Shown here: piece by piece, positions 52,096 through 61,213 of the stretch | How the letters are laid out: every line of letters begins with the position of its first letter | Numbering within the stretch: position 1 is the stretch's first letter | NCBI RefSeq assembly: GCF_016746095.1 | Contig: NZ_JAERTY010000001.1 | Span: 62,001-126,000 of the forward strand | DNA from: Sphingobacterium faecale | GTDB taxonomy: Bacteria; Bacteroidota; Bacteroidia; Sphingobacteriales; Sphingobacteriaceae | Reading direction: 5' to 3' | Length of the DNA stretch: 64,000 nt | Position numbers and translations under genes: made by a program | Notes under the pieces: model-generated | Seen by the model: the letters and a program-made list of their open reading frames with translations, nothing else | The model's database searches: none | What the model was told of the DNA's origin: nothing

Positions 52096-52650
52096 ATGGC
52101 CAAACATACTCTCCATATCGATACCCAATTGGTACAGGCGCTGAAGCGTGGTGAAGCAGAGGCGTTGGATGCTTTGTACGATAAATATTGGGAGCATCTG
52201 TTAGCTATATCGTATAAGTTTTTAAAAGATAAAGATCATGCTGAAGAGGTCGTACAAGAAGTCTTTATATCTCTTTGGAGACGTAAAGATCAGCTTCAAA
52301 TAGATAATCTTCCCAATTATCTAGCCACGGCGGTTAAGTTCTCTACTTTTCGTTTTTTACAGAGCGCCAAACGTCGCAAAGAAATAGAAGAGGCGGTCTA
52401 TATCAATGAATTTGTAAAAGCAGACGATAAAATCGAAGCCAAGTTTTTAAAAGAGTATGTCGATGGTCTAGTAGAAGAGCTACCCACCAAATGTAAATTG
52501 GTCTTCCGTCTCAGTAGGGATGAACAGATGACCAATAGGGAAATCTCGGAAGAACTGTCTATATCCAAAAAGGCGGTGGAATGGCATATTACCAATGCAC
52601 TCAAAGCGATTCGAAAAGGCCTAAAATACTTTAAGATTATTTTGTTTTAA
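52096..52650 (+). CDS. FecI-like ECF sigma factor (locus 4)
   Basis: The start at 52096 (MAKHTLHIDTQLVQALKRGE) is preferred. The ATG at 52063 adds a hydrophobic stretch (CIFFLSLFTT) foreign to the family and overlaps a candidate promoter. The 184-residue product has region 2 (ALYDKYWEHLLAISYKFL, AEEVVQEVFISLWRRKD) and region 4.2 (LPTKCKLVFRLSRDEQMTNR, ISEELSISKKAVEWHITNAL). It starts locus 4 and precedes its FecR by 88 bp. Confidence 0.92.
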   Translation: MAKHTLHIDTQLVQALKRGEAEALDALYDKYWEHLLAISYKFLKDKDHAEEVVQEVFISLWRRKDQLQIDNLPNYLATAVKFSTFRFLQSAKRRKEIEEAVYINEFVKADDKIEAKFLKEYVDGLVEELPTKCKLVFRLSRDEQMTNREISEELSISKKAVEWHITNALKAIRKGLKYFKIILF

Positions 52651-52692
52651 TCAGCTGTTTTATTTTTTTTATGTTTTTCTTTAAAAATACTA

Positions 52693-52724
52693 GGGTATAG
52701 TGCATCCACATGTGACCTATATAT
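52693..52724 (+). promoter_or_regulatory. Candidate ECF-type promoter before FecR (locus 4)
   Basis: ACTAGGGTA (GGGTA at 52693-52697) is followed 19 bp later by CTATATAT (52717-52724), 14 bp before the FecR start. The layout parallels that of locus 3. Confidence 0.3.
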
Positions 52725-52738
52725 AACTAACCACTACA

Positions 52739-53734
52739 ATGACGAATCAAGAAATAGAACAATTGGTAGATAAGTATATCGATGGCGTTGCTACAGAAAG
52801 CGAACGTAAGAGGTTGCTTGAATGGTACCGTCTCAATTTGCAGGAGGATACTGTATGGTTCTCCGATAGTTCAAATGAGCGTCAAGAGGTAAAAAATCGT
52901 ATGAAAGCCAAGATACAGGCTGCTGTTGCAAATAGTGCGACAAGTCTTCGTTCGACTAAAAATAGCAGTATCAAAAGAAATGCTTGGATAGCCGCTGCTG
53001 TCGCCGTATTTGTATCAATATCTCTTTGGATAGGTTTGAAGAAGAACGAATCGGTAGATCAGGGCCAGTCATTGTATGTATCCCATCAAGCTTCAGCAGA
53101 TACGACTGAAAACCGATATATAAATCTGCCAGACAGCAGCGTGGTTATATTGCGCTACGGTGCGAGCTTGGAGATGATTTCTGACTTTGCAGGAAATACA
53201 CGTGAAGTCCGTTTAGTCGGAGAGGGATATTTTGATATTAAGAGAGATGAGAGCAAGCCATTTATTGTCTATGCAGGAGATATAAAGACAGTTGTTTTGG
53301 GAACAGCATTTACGATTAAATCTTTCAATGATGGTAAGCAGGTCCAAGTCACTGTACAACGTGGTAAAGTGCGGGTAGAGCAAGAAAAGAAAATTCTATC
53401 CGAGCTGATCGCTGATCAACAGTTGGGAATAGACATCGATGCCGCAACGACCACCCAGCAAGCTGTGCATGCAGATGAAGAGTTGGTATGGACAGCCTCA
53501 GATTTGGATTTTGAGGAGATGCCTTTTGGCGAATTGGCTGGACGATTGTCACGTCGTTATGGTGTAGCAATAACGTTTAAAAACGATGCTTTATCAGGAT
53601 GTCCTGTGACAGGCATGTTTAAAGGGACAGAAAAGATAGATGACGTATTAAGCACCCTATGTGCAGTGCGTAATGCGCGCTTTAATAAGTTAGCTGATGG
53701 AAGTTTCGTTATTGATGGCAAAGGGTGTAATTAG
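52739..53734 (+). CDS. FecR family anti-sigma factor (locus 4)
   Basis: The 331-residue protein has a short cytoplasmic part, a membrane segment at about 81-100 (NAWIAAAVAVFVSISLWIGL) and a FecR domain (RYINLPDSSVVILRYGASLE, VRLVGEGYFDIKRDESKPFI, IKTVVLGTAFTIKSF, VTVQRGKVRV). The C-terminal receptor-contact region reads EMPFGELAGRLSRRYGVAIT. It is somewhat shorter than its paralogues but complete. It controls the locus 4 sigma factor. Confidence 0.93.
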   Translation: MTNQEIEQLVDKYIDGVATESERKRLLEWYRLNLQEDTVWFSDSSNERQEVKNRMKAKIQAAVANSATSLRSTKNSSIKRNAWIAAAVAVFVSISLWIGLKKNESVDQGQSLYVSHQASADTTENRYINLPDSSVVILRYGASLEMISDFAGNTREVRLVGEGYFDIKRDESKPFIVYAGDIKTVVLGTAFTIKSFNDGKQVQVTVQRGKVRVEQEKKILSELIADQQLGIDIDAATTTQQAVHADEELVWTASDLDFEEMPFGELAGRLSRRYGVAITFKNDALSGCPVTGMFKGTEKIDDVLSTLCAVRNARFNKLADGSFVIDGKGCN

Positions 53735-53830
53735 GCAAGACAAGGAAGTAACTAATCATTATAAAAACTAAAAAAAAATGAATCATGAAACGAAAGCTAT
53801 AGATAGGAAATAAGAAGTACAGATACAAGA

Positions 53831-53863
53831 AACTCCCCCGCCGTAGGAAGCAAAGAGGGAGTT
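53831..53863 (+). other. Hairpin in the FecR-SusC leader (locus 4)
   Basis: AACTCCC (53831-53837) pairs with GGGAGTT (53857-53863) across a 19-base loop, in the 172-bp gap between FecR and SusC. No T-tract follows. It is in the same position as the attenuator-like structure of locus 2. Confidence 0.4.
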
Positions 53864-53906
53864 AGTAGATCAAAAATTTATAACCATTTTAAATCCATAA
53901 CAAATA

Positions 53907-56900
53907 ATGCAAAAAATCTTGGTTTTTGCAAATAGGGAAATCTATGACCGCTTCCCACTGTATTTGCGACAAAATATTCATTTTTTTATGAGAGTAAATT
54001 TAGTCTGTCTACCACTTTTGGTGCTCGCTATGAGCCTTTTCGGTGCCAATACCGGTGTCGGACAAGGCGTTAATACCAAAAAAATAGTTTTATCGGCTAA
54101 TGGGTTAACACTTAGAGACGCCTTAAAAAATCTACAGGAAGTATCGGGTCTAACCGTTTTTTATCCCTCTGAAGTTGTAAACCAATATCCTGTTGTAAAA
54201 CTGGGTAAGCAACCACGTACCATCACAGAGACATTAGATGTCCTCCTTGCCGGTACAGTACTTCAATATCGCGTTAATAAGGGAAATATAGTCCTTTCTG
54301 TTAAAGATGTTGATGATGAACAAGGCATACGAATATCTGGAATAGTACAAGATTTAGCAGGTAATCCCTTATCAGGAGTAACCGTGTTAGTTGAAAATTG
54401 GGACAAGCAAACGGATCTTATAAATAGTAGTACGGCTTCAGATCGGCAGGGGCATTGGGGATTGGTCGTGCCTAGCGAAGATGTAAATATTAAATTTCAA
54501 TATTTGGGCTACAAGAGTGTAGTTAAGTCTGTAAAAGAAATTCAAAGGAATGGTATTGTTCTTTTGGAGATGTCTCAAGATAATCTAGATGAGGTAGTGG
54601 TGATTGGATATGGTACGACCACACGCCGTAAAAATACAGGCTCTGTGGCATCGCTTACCGCTAAGGAAATCGCCTCACAACCTGTAAGCAATCCTCTAGC
54701 AGCCCTGTCTGGGAGAATGTCGGGCGTACTTATAGCGCAGAATAATGGTGTGCCCGGTAGTGCGGTGCAGATACAAGTCCGAAACCAGGCTTCACTAAGC
54801 GCGAACTCTTCCGGATCGATACCACTTTATGTTATTGATGGTGTTCCTTTCACAAATTTTAATGGCTCGCAGCCTGCTAATGACAATTTGAACGCTTTTT
54901 CATCTTCAGGATCAGCCGGTGGGCTGAGTCCTTTCAATATGATTAACCCGGCAGATATTGAACGCATTGACGTACTGAAGGATGCTGATGCGACAGCGAT
55001 TTATGGTAGTAGAGGTGCGAATGGCGTGGTGTTGATTACTACAAAAAAGGGAACATCTGGCCGTACGCGAATAGGTGTTAACTTTAATACAGGTTATACC
55101 GAAGTCAATCGTTTCATCCCTATGCTTGACCTAGACCAGTACCTTACTCTTCGCAAACAAGCTTTTACGAATGATGGTACGACTCCGACAATAGCAAATG
55201 CACCGGATTTGGTGGAGTGGGACCAGAAAAAATCTACAGATTGGCAAAAATTCCTTATTGGAGATCGCGGACATGTTTCTGATTTTCAGGCAAATTTAGC
55301 AGGAGGAAACGATTACACAAGGTTCTTTTTTAATACAGGTTATCGTAGTGAAAGTACCGTCTATCCCGACGACAATAAATACAACCGTATTACTTCTCGT
55401 TTGAATCTAGATCACCGATCGTCCGATAACAAGTTCAACGCAGCACTTTCAGTTAGCTACGCCAATGACGATTCTAATATGCCAGCTTCAGACGTTACTT
55501 CTTCGTATACTCTTCCACCTAATTATCCGTTGTATAATCAAAATAATGAATTGTATTGGGTCGTCGTTAATAATAGCACGGTAAATAATCCTTTGGCACT
55601 CTTAAAACGACGCGCATTGAGCAATACAAATAATCTTATTTCTAATGCAAACTTGTCCTACAAGATTTTGCCTGGATTGACGGCAAAAGCAAATTTTGGT
55701 TATACCATCACACAGCTGCGACAGAATAACCAAACACCTATTGCTTCTCAAAATCCAAGCAATAATCCCAAGGGATCTTCATCATTTTCCAATACGAAGG
55801 CTCAGAATTGGATTATAGAACCTACCTTGGACTATGGAACTGATTTGGGCAGTGGACGTCTGACAGCACTGCTAGGGGGAAGTTTTCAACAAAACTCCTC
55901 ACACACACAGACTACAAATGGTACAAACTATGAGATTGATGCACTTTTGGGGTCGCTCAGTGCTGCAGGAAATTTTACTGCGAGCAACAATATCGTCTAT
56001 TATAAATATGCGGCAGCATTCGGGAAAATAAATTACGACTGGAAAGATAAATATTTGATAAACGCCACCTTCCGTCGCGATGGTTCTTCTCGATTTGGAC
56101 CTAATAACCGTTTCGGAACTTTTGGAGCGGTCGGTTTGGGCTGGATCTTTACCAACGAGGATTTTTTCAAAGATAAGGGAGTGCTTAGTTTTGGTAAAAT
56201 CCGGGGAAGTTTCGGTACGACAGGAAATGACCAGATACCAAACTACATCCACCTATCCCTTTATACGCCTACGACAGCATATTTGCAAAGCCCCGCAATG
56301 AATGTGGTGACTCTCCCTAATGCTAATATCCAATGGGAAACGACAAAGAAATTAGAATTTGCTATGGATCTGGGGTTTTTGAAGGACCGAATTCTTTTTA
56401 CGGCAAATTACTTTAGAAATCGCTCTAGCAATCAGTTAACGGATGCCTCTCTAGCTACACAATCGGGGGTTAATAGTTTTAAAACGAATCTGCCAGCTCT
56501 AATACAAAATACGGGATTAGAACTGGAGCTAAATACCAGCAATATCCAACAGGAAAACTTCCAATGGAGAACCTCCGCTAATTTTACCTTTTACAAAAAT
56601 AAACTTGTGGATTTTCCGGGTTTAGAACAGTCGTATTACGCGAGCAGTTATGTCGTTGGCGAACCAATCAACCTGATACGTTTATATCATTATCTTGGTG
56701 TCAATCCTGATAATGGACAGGCAATTTATGAAGATCGGGATGGAAATGGAACCATTAACTCTGATGACCGTTATATCGCAGACCTTGGTACGCCATTTTA
56801 TGGAGGTTTCAACAATACCTTTAGCTACAAAGGGTTAGAGTTAGGGGTTTTCTTCCAGTTTAACCATCGCTTTGGTGTCACCAAAATCTTAAATTCACGT

Positions 56901-57284
56901 CCAGGTGCATTTACAAATCAAAATGAATACTGGGCAGATTATTGGACTGTAGACAATAAACAGACGTCCATACCTGCCCCAAACAGCGCGTCTTACAACC
57001 AGTTTACCCAATCTGATGCTGTATATGGCGATGCATCTTACTTGAAATTACGTTCCGTAAATCTTTCTTATACCTTACCGACTAGCTGGGCATCTAGAGC
57101 TAAAATGTCTAATTGTTCGGTGTTTGTACAAGCTCAGAACTTATTTACATGGGCAAAGAACCCCTATGTGCTAGATACCGAAACAACGATAGGTGGAGGC
57201 CCTCCAGGATTAGGGACAGGTACGCTGCAACAGGTGTTGCCGCCATTACGGACAGTTGTTTTCGGGATTAATTGCCAATTTTAA
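53907..57284 (+). CDS. SusC/RagA family TonB-linked receptor with STN domain (locus 4)
   Basis: The 1125-residue protein has an unusually long n-region before the hydrophobic signal core (LVCLPLLVLAMSLFGANTGV). An in-frame ATG at 53988 is an alternative start. The STN domain is at about 60-135 (LRDALKNLQEVSGLTVFYPS). A carboxypeptidase-regulatory-like domain follows (ISGIVQDLAGNPLSGVTVLV). The plug reads VVIGYGTTTRRKNTGSVASL and VLKDADATAIYGSRGANGVV. The barrel ends in RTVVFGINCQF. It is paired with the FecR upstream and the SusD 11 bp downstream. Confidence 0.95.
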   Translation: MQKILVFANREIYDRFPLYLRQNIHFFMRVNLVCLPLLVLAMSLFGANTGVGQGVNTKKIVLSANGLTLRDALKNLQEVSGLTVFYPSEVVNQYPVVKLGKQPRTITETLDVLLAGTVLQYRVNKGNIVLSVKDVDDEQGIRISGIVQDLAGNPLSGVTVLVENWDKQTDLINSSTASDRQGHWGLVVPSEDVNIKFQYLGYKSVVKSVKEIQRNGIVLLEMSQDNLDEVVVIGYGTTTRRKNTGSVASLTAKEIASQPVSNPLAALSGRMSGVLIAQNNGVPGSAVQIQVRNQASLSANSSGSIPLYVIDGVPFTNFNGSQPANDNLNAFSSSGSAGGLSPFNMINPADIERIDVLKDADATAIYGSRGANGVVLITTKKGTSGRTRIGVNFNTGYTEVNRFIPMLDLDQYLTLRKQAFTNDGTTPTIANAPDLVEWDQKKSTDWQKFLIGDRGHVSDFQANLAGGNDYTRFFFNTGYRSESTVYPDDNKYNRITSRLNLDHRSSDNKFNAALSVSYANDDSNMPASDVTSSYTLPPNYPLYNQNNELYWVVVNNSTVNNPLALLKRRALSNTNNLISNANLSYKILPGLTAKANFGYTITQLRQNNQTPIASQNPSNNPKGSSSFSNTKAQNWIIEPTLDYGTDLGSGRLTALLGGSFQQNSSHTQTTNGTNYEIDALLGSLSAAGNFTASNNIVYYKYAAAFGKINYDWKDKYLINATFRRDGSSRFGPNNRFGTFGAVGLGWIFTNEDFFKDKGVLSFGKIRGSFGTTGNDQIPNYIHLSLYTPTTAYLQSPAMNVVTLPNANIQWETTKKLEFAMDLGFLKDRILFTANYFRNRSSNQLTDASLATQSGVNSFKTNLPALIQNTGLELELNTSNIQQENFQWRTSANFTFYKNKLVDFPGLEQSYYASSYVVGEPINLIRLYHYLGVNPDNGQAIYEDRDGNGTINSDDRYIADLGTPFYGGFNNTFSYKGLELGVFFQFNHRFGVTKILNSRPGAFTNQNEYWADYWTVDNKQTSIPAPNSASYNQFTQSDAVYGDASYLKLRSVNLSYTLPTSWASRAKMSNCSVFVQAQNLFTWAKNPYVLDTETTIGGGPPGLGTGTLQQVLPPLRTVVFGINCQF

Positions 57285-57295
57285 CGTTTACTAAA

Positions 57296-58690
57296 ATGAA
57301 AGAGATTTTAAAAAATATAATGTCACTATCTGTTTGGGCAGGAGCGATGATGTTAGCTTCTTGCGAAAGCTTTGTTGACTTAGGTGCACCGCCCACCCAG
57401 GTCGAATATAGAGATGCTTTTACTACGGACGCCTCTGCTTCGACCGTGGTCCGCGGATTATATGTTGCTTTTGCGGGGAATTTTAATAACCAGAATCTAT
57501 CGCAGATGACTTCCATGTTTACTGGGATAGCAGCAGATGAATTGCAATATAATGGCACTGACGTGACTACGACGGAATTTGCAACCAATAATTTGCTTAA
57601 TTTAAATTCAAGCGTTGCTAATTTATGGTCTATGTCCTATCAGTTGATTAAAAATGCAAATAATGCAATTACGGGATTAGAGTCTTCGACATCCCTAACA
57701 GCTTCTCTTAAGAATCAGCTAATTGGAGAAGCTAAATTCATGAGGGCGTATGTCTATTTCTATTTAGTGAATTTGTATGGGGGTGTTCCGTTAAACCTTC
57801 TGCCAGATAATGGAGCTTTTGAAAGTGCTAAATTGCCCAGAGCATCGGCGGATGAGGTCTATGGACAAATTGTTAATGATTTACGAGATGCTGAGGACAA
57901 GCTGGAAATAGACTACAAGGCAACCCCACGCGGTCGAGTCAATAAACATGCAGCCAGCGCGTTGCTCTCTAGGGTATATCTTTATAGTAAAGATTATCCC
58001 AATGCAGAACTGTACGCAGGCAAGATTATCAGTGCTACACAGCTTTACAGCCTTACGGCACCTACCGCTAATTTCATTAACAGCAGTGCCGAGACCATAT
58101 TACAGATCGCAAATTTAACTGCAGTAACTACCTTTGGTTTTAATTATGTAACAGCGGGGGCGACCTCAATTCCTAATTACACTTTACTGGAAGCTGTTTA
58201 CAATAGCTTTGAGACTACACCTGCAATAGACTTAAGACGTAGTAACTGGATAGTACCAAAAGTAGTTTCCAATACGACTTATTATACGATCTCCAAGTAT
58301 AAAGCATTTACAGGAACTGGCAATGAATATCATATTTTACTAAGACTGTCCGAGCAATATCTTATCCGTGCAGAGGCCCGAGCGTACAGGGATAATCTCT
58401 CAGGAGCAAAAGCGGATATTGATGCGGTTCGTACGCGTGCCGGATTAGGAGGAGTGAGCAGTATATTGACAAAAGAGCAAATGCTTGAAGCGATAGAAAC
58501 TGAACGGTTACATGAACTATTTGGCGAGTATGGACATAGGTGGCTTGATCTTAAACGTACAGGTCGTGCTACTACAGTCCTGTCTGCGATTAAAACAGAT
58601 TGGAAAGAGACAGACGCATTATTTCCAATTCCAGAAAGCCAGCGATTACAAAATAAAGAACTTGGACAGAACCCAGGCTATGAAAATTAG
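57296..58690 (+). CDS. SusD/RagB family outer-membrane lipoprotein (locus 4)
   Basis: The start at 57296 (MKEILKNIMSLSVWAGAMML) gives a lipoprotein signal with lipobox LASC. An ATG at 57272 overlaps susC. The 464-residue product has ESFVDLGAPPTQVEYRDAF and TPR-like segments (LIGEAKFMRAYVYFYLVNLY, ASALLSRVYLYSKDYPNAEL). The C-terminus reads IETERLHELFGEYGHRWLDL and LFPIPESQRLQNKELGQNPG, a textbook RagB/SusD ending. Confidence 0.95.
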   Translation: MKEILKNIMSLSVWAGAMMLASCESFVDLGAPPTQVEYRDAFTTDASASTVVRGLYVAFAGNFNNQNLSQMTSMFTGIAADELQYNGTDVTTTEFATNNLLNLNSSVANLWSMSYQLIKNANNAITGLESSTSLTASLKNQLIGEAKFMRAYVYFYLVNLYGGVPLNLLPDNGAFESAKLPRASADEVYGQIVNDLRDAEDKLEIDYKATPRGRVNKHAASALLSRVYLYSKDYPNAELYAGKIISATQLYSLTAPTANFINSSAETILQIANLTAVTTFGFNYVTAGATSIPNYTLLEAVYNSFETTPAIDLRRSNWIVPKVVSNTTYYTISKYKAFTGTGNEYHILLRLSEQYLIRAEARAYRDNLSGAKADIDAVRTRAGLGGVSSILTKEQMLEAIETERLHELFGEYGHRWLDLKRTGRATTVLSAIKTDWKETDALFPIPESQRLQNKELGQNPGYEN

Positions 58691-58730
58691 GCTGATTCAT
58701 AACATTTTATAATAAAGAGACATACACATC

Positions 58731-60200
58731 ATGAAATTTATATTTGTATTTATAACAACTATGCTGTTTTTAGGAAGCAGTATCGCCCAAAGCAATTTTC
58801 AGGATAGATCCAATACGTATTATGAGATCGCGCAATCAGGTACCAAGGAGCAGAAAGAAGACCTTGCAAAAGAGCTGTTTTCAATAGCAAAAACCTCTAA
58901 GAATGAAAAGGAAATCGAGCTAGCCAGCAACTACCTCTTTCGTTTAGGCTATGAGACGAGTTCAGACTCACTACGTACGGTTATTGCTAAAAAATTTCCA
59001 AAGGGAGAAGTAGCTCGAGGAGCCTATATCAAAGAGGTGTATTACAAACAAGAAAATGCAAAATCCAAAGAGAAGAGCTATAATTATTTAACGAAGACCT
59101 GGCCAATAAAACCAGATGTGGATAAGATGGCTTATGATTACGTAATAGCAGATTTAGCACGTTCATTTGCAGATGAAGGGGATAAGCAGAAGGCCCTGTT
59201 TTATATTGGAAAAATGAATGAACGTTTTTGGAGAGCACAAGGCTATGTGCCAGTTGCAACCAAACTGCTTCAAAAAGGAGATACTGCTGCCGCTTTACCA
59301 CTTCTCCAAACGGCGATAGATGATGCAGAGTATTACATTAGCCTTCCGGAAAATCAGAAGGACAATAAGGCGGGTTTTGCAGCTATCGGCTATCCAGGGT
59401 ATATCTCGCAATTGGTCAATATTTACAATGATCAGGGGCGACAGTTAGAGGCGTTACAGATTATTGAGAGAGCTATTTCTTTGGTTCCAGATCAAGCAGA
59501 TCGATTCAGTACTAGCTATTTTCAAGGATTAGAAGCCGCCGGACGTAAACTGGAAGCATTACAGCAACTAGAAATATTATATACGCAAGGTACGTTTACG
59601 TACAAAGGCAAAATGACTGAATTATATATTGCTTTAAATGGTTCCGACAACGGGTTGACGAACTATTTTACACGATTAGATCAGCAGGTTGTTAAAGCGA
59701 TTCGTGCGCATATCGCCAAAAGTACAGTTTTGAAAGCTGCTCCTGAATTCGAATTGCTGAATCTGAAAGGCGAGAAAGTTTCGCTAGCTAGTTTAAAAGG
59801 TAAAGTGGTTGTTTTGGACTTTTGGGCTACTTGGTGTCAACCCTGTATTCGTTCCTTTCCTGGTATGCAAGCTGCTCAGCAATCCTATGCGGATGATCCA
59901 GAAGTTGAGTTCATTTTTATAAATACTTGGGAAAGAGATGCTGATTACAAAGAAAAGGTGAAAGCTTTCATCCAAAAGAATAAATATCCGTTTGAAGTAT
60001 TATACGATGATCAGAAAGATGCGGAGACTGGAAAGAATCTCGCTGCAAGATTCGGTGTAAACGGTATCCCTGCCAAATTTATCATTGATAAAGAAGGAAT
60101 TATTCGCTATTTCTTGACAGGTTCGTCTCCAAATGTGGACTATATTAAATTAGAAATGCACGAATTAATCGAGTCGGCAAAAAAGGCAAGTAAAGGATAA
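58731..60200 (+). CDS. TlpA-like thioredoxin-fold protein with helical N-terminal region, CQPC (locus 4)
   Basis: The 489-residue protein has a signal peptide (ITTMLFLGSSIAQ). A TPR-like helical region spans about 25-330 (LAKELFSIAKTSKNEKEIEL, LEALQIIERAISLVPDQADR, ALQQLEILYTQG). The TlpA domain spans about 340-489 with FWATWCQPCIRSFPGM, Cys369 and Cys372, and cis-Pro GIPAKFIID. It is the last gene of locus 4 and resembles the long TlpA protein of locus 3. It is likely periplasmic. Confidence 0.9.
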   Translation: MKFIFVFITTMLFLGSSIAQSNFQDRSNTYYEIAQSGTKEQKEDLAKELFSIAKTSKNEKEIELASNYLFRLGYETSSDSLRTVIAKKFPKGEVARGAYIKEVYYKQENAKSKEKSYNYLTKTWPIKPDVDKMAYDYVIADLARSFADEGDKQKALFYIGKMNERFWRAQGYVPVATKLLQKGDTAAALPLLQTAIDDAEYYISLPENQKDNKAGFAAIGYPGYISQLVNIYNDQGRQLEALQIIERAISLVPDQADRFSTSYFQGLEAAGRKLEALQQLEILYTQGTFTYKGKMTELYIALNGSDNGLTNYFTRLDQQVVKAIRAHIAKSTVLKAAPEFELLNLKGEKVSLASLKGKVVVLDFWATWCQPCIRSFPGMQAAQQSYADDPEVEFIFINTWERDADYKEKVKAFIQKNKYPFEVLYDDQKDAETGKNLAARFGVNGIPAKFIIDKEGIIRYFLTGSSPNVDYIKLEMHELIESAKKASKG

Positions 60201-60383
60201 CTATTTTTATTGATAAGCGATCTTTTATTGGATCTGATCAATATGTTAAATCTATTATAATGGATAGCATATAAAGCAAATTGTTATTTGCTTGGACAGA
60301 TTGCAGCAGTCGCTGAACTTTCGGCGATGACCGAATATGCTAATAAAAACTAGAATCAATAAGTAGCACTATTAAATGCAGAA

Positions 60384-60420
60384 AGGGCGCAATTAAATCA
60401 ATTGCGCCCTCTTTATTTTC
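60384..60420 (+). terminator. Strong hairpin terminator downstream of locus 4
   Basis: AGGGCGCAATT (60384-60394) pairs perfectly with AATTGCGCCCT (60400-60410), preceded by AGAA and followed by CTTTATTTTC. It lies 183 bp after the TlpA stop, so the locus 4 transcript may carry a long 3' tail or the hairpin may end a separate short RNA. Confidence 0.75.
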
Positions 60421-60588
60421 TGATTTCCTGAATGCGTGGGAGTGTAACTCAAACTTTGTCATTGGATAATTAAATGAAAAAAAATTGTTAAGTTATTCCG
60501 TTGACAGATTTCACGTTAGAGTCTCATAAAAACAAAATCGAATCCTTTGATAATCGCGATATCTTTATGGATACATTTGAGATTTCTA

Positions 60589-60615
60589 TTGGAAATTCTT
60601 GTCAGAATACTTTTG
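60589..60615 (+). promoter_or_regulatory. Candidate promoter of the small ORF
   Basis: TTG (60589-60591) and TACTTTTG (60608-60615, matching TAnnTTTG) are separated by 16 bp and end 29 bp before the ATG at 60645. This is one of the better matches to the Bacteroidota promoter pattern in the window, though the spacer is slightly short. Confidence 0.4.
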
Positions 60616-60644
60616 TTTTTGGATATACCAAAATTTAGAAACTA

Positions 60645-60911
60645 ATGGAACGTTTTGTCAATAAAGGAATTTTATCAGTAATCATGTTGTCGCCTTCGCT
60701 GTGCATGATACAAATTTGTGATCAATCAATTAATGAGGTATATGAACAATTCGACAAGATTGAAGCCGAGATAATTGCCTTAGGAAAGGTTGAAGTAGAT
60801 CTTAGGCAAACTTTTTCAGCCAATTTACAGTGCATAGACAATATACAGTTACGCTCTCAAATTACCGAATATATTGATCAAGTTTTTGTAGACGAGGTCG
60901 CTTTTGTATAA
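60645..60911 (+). CDS. Small hypothetical protein, 88 residues
   Basis: I recognise no family. The N-terminus (NKGILSVIMLSPSLCMIQIC) is moderately hydrophobic and could be a weak signal or anchor. The rest is acidic and helical (INEVYEQFDKIEAEIIALGK, IQLRSQITEYIDQVFVDEVA). A promoter-like sequence stands at the right distance upstream and the gene has its own gaps on both sides, which supports expression. It is on the opposite strand to the next gene. Confidence 0.45.
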   Translation: MERFVNKGILSVIMLSPSLCMIQICDQSINEVYEQFDKIEAEIIALGKVEVDLRQTFSANLQCIDNIQLRSQITEYIDQVFVDEVAFV

Positions 60912-61170
60912 GCTAGCTAAGCTCTTTTTCTTATAGGAAATGGGTATGCAACGCAGTATGTTGATGTCGTTAACTAATAAACTAAAGAATATTTTGCTGT
61001 TGTAATGTTAATTCATTTATCTACTACGGCTTTTTGTTTTGTGTTCCGATTTCTAAAGGAAGAGTACATCACCTATTAAAAGCGAATACTAGTAAAGCAC
61101 CACAAGCCATATAAACCATGTTAAAAATATTTTAGTCTCATAAAACGAAAAATGCTGTTCGGAAAATACT
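60912..61170. other. Intergenic region without recognised features
   Basis: Nothing recognisable is seen between the small ORF and the terminator at 61171. The sequence is AT-rich and all frames are short. Confidence 0.5.
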
Positions 61171-61200
61171 ACTACAGAAGGGACTGAGCCCTTCTGTAGT
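61171..61200 (-). terminator. Rho-independent terminator of the lipoprotein gene
   Basis: ACTACAGAAGGG (61171-61182) pairs perfectly with CCCTTCTGTAGT (61189-61200) around ACTGAG. On the minus strand it is followed by AGTATTTTCC. It lies 13 bp after the lipoprotein stop. Confidence 0.7.
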
Positions 61201-61213
61201 TTGAAATACGGAT

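Larger units (their letters stand above)
60201..60644. other. Intergenic region after locus 4
   Basis: No gene is supported in this 444-bp gap. It holds the terminator at 60384-60420 and a candidate promoter near its right end. The rest is AT-rich without structure that I can see. Confidence 0.6.

Noticed and set aside
60384..60410. Hairpin as a mobile-element inverted repeat or small RNA
   Set aside because: There is no transposase, target-site duplication or second copy in the window. A terminator explains it best.
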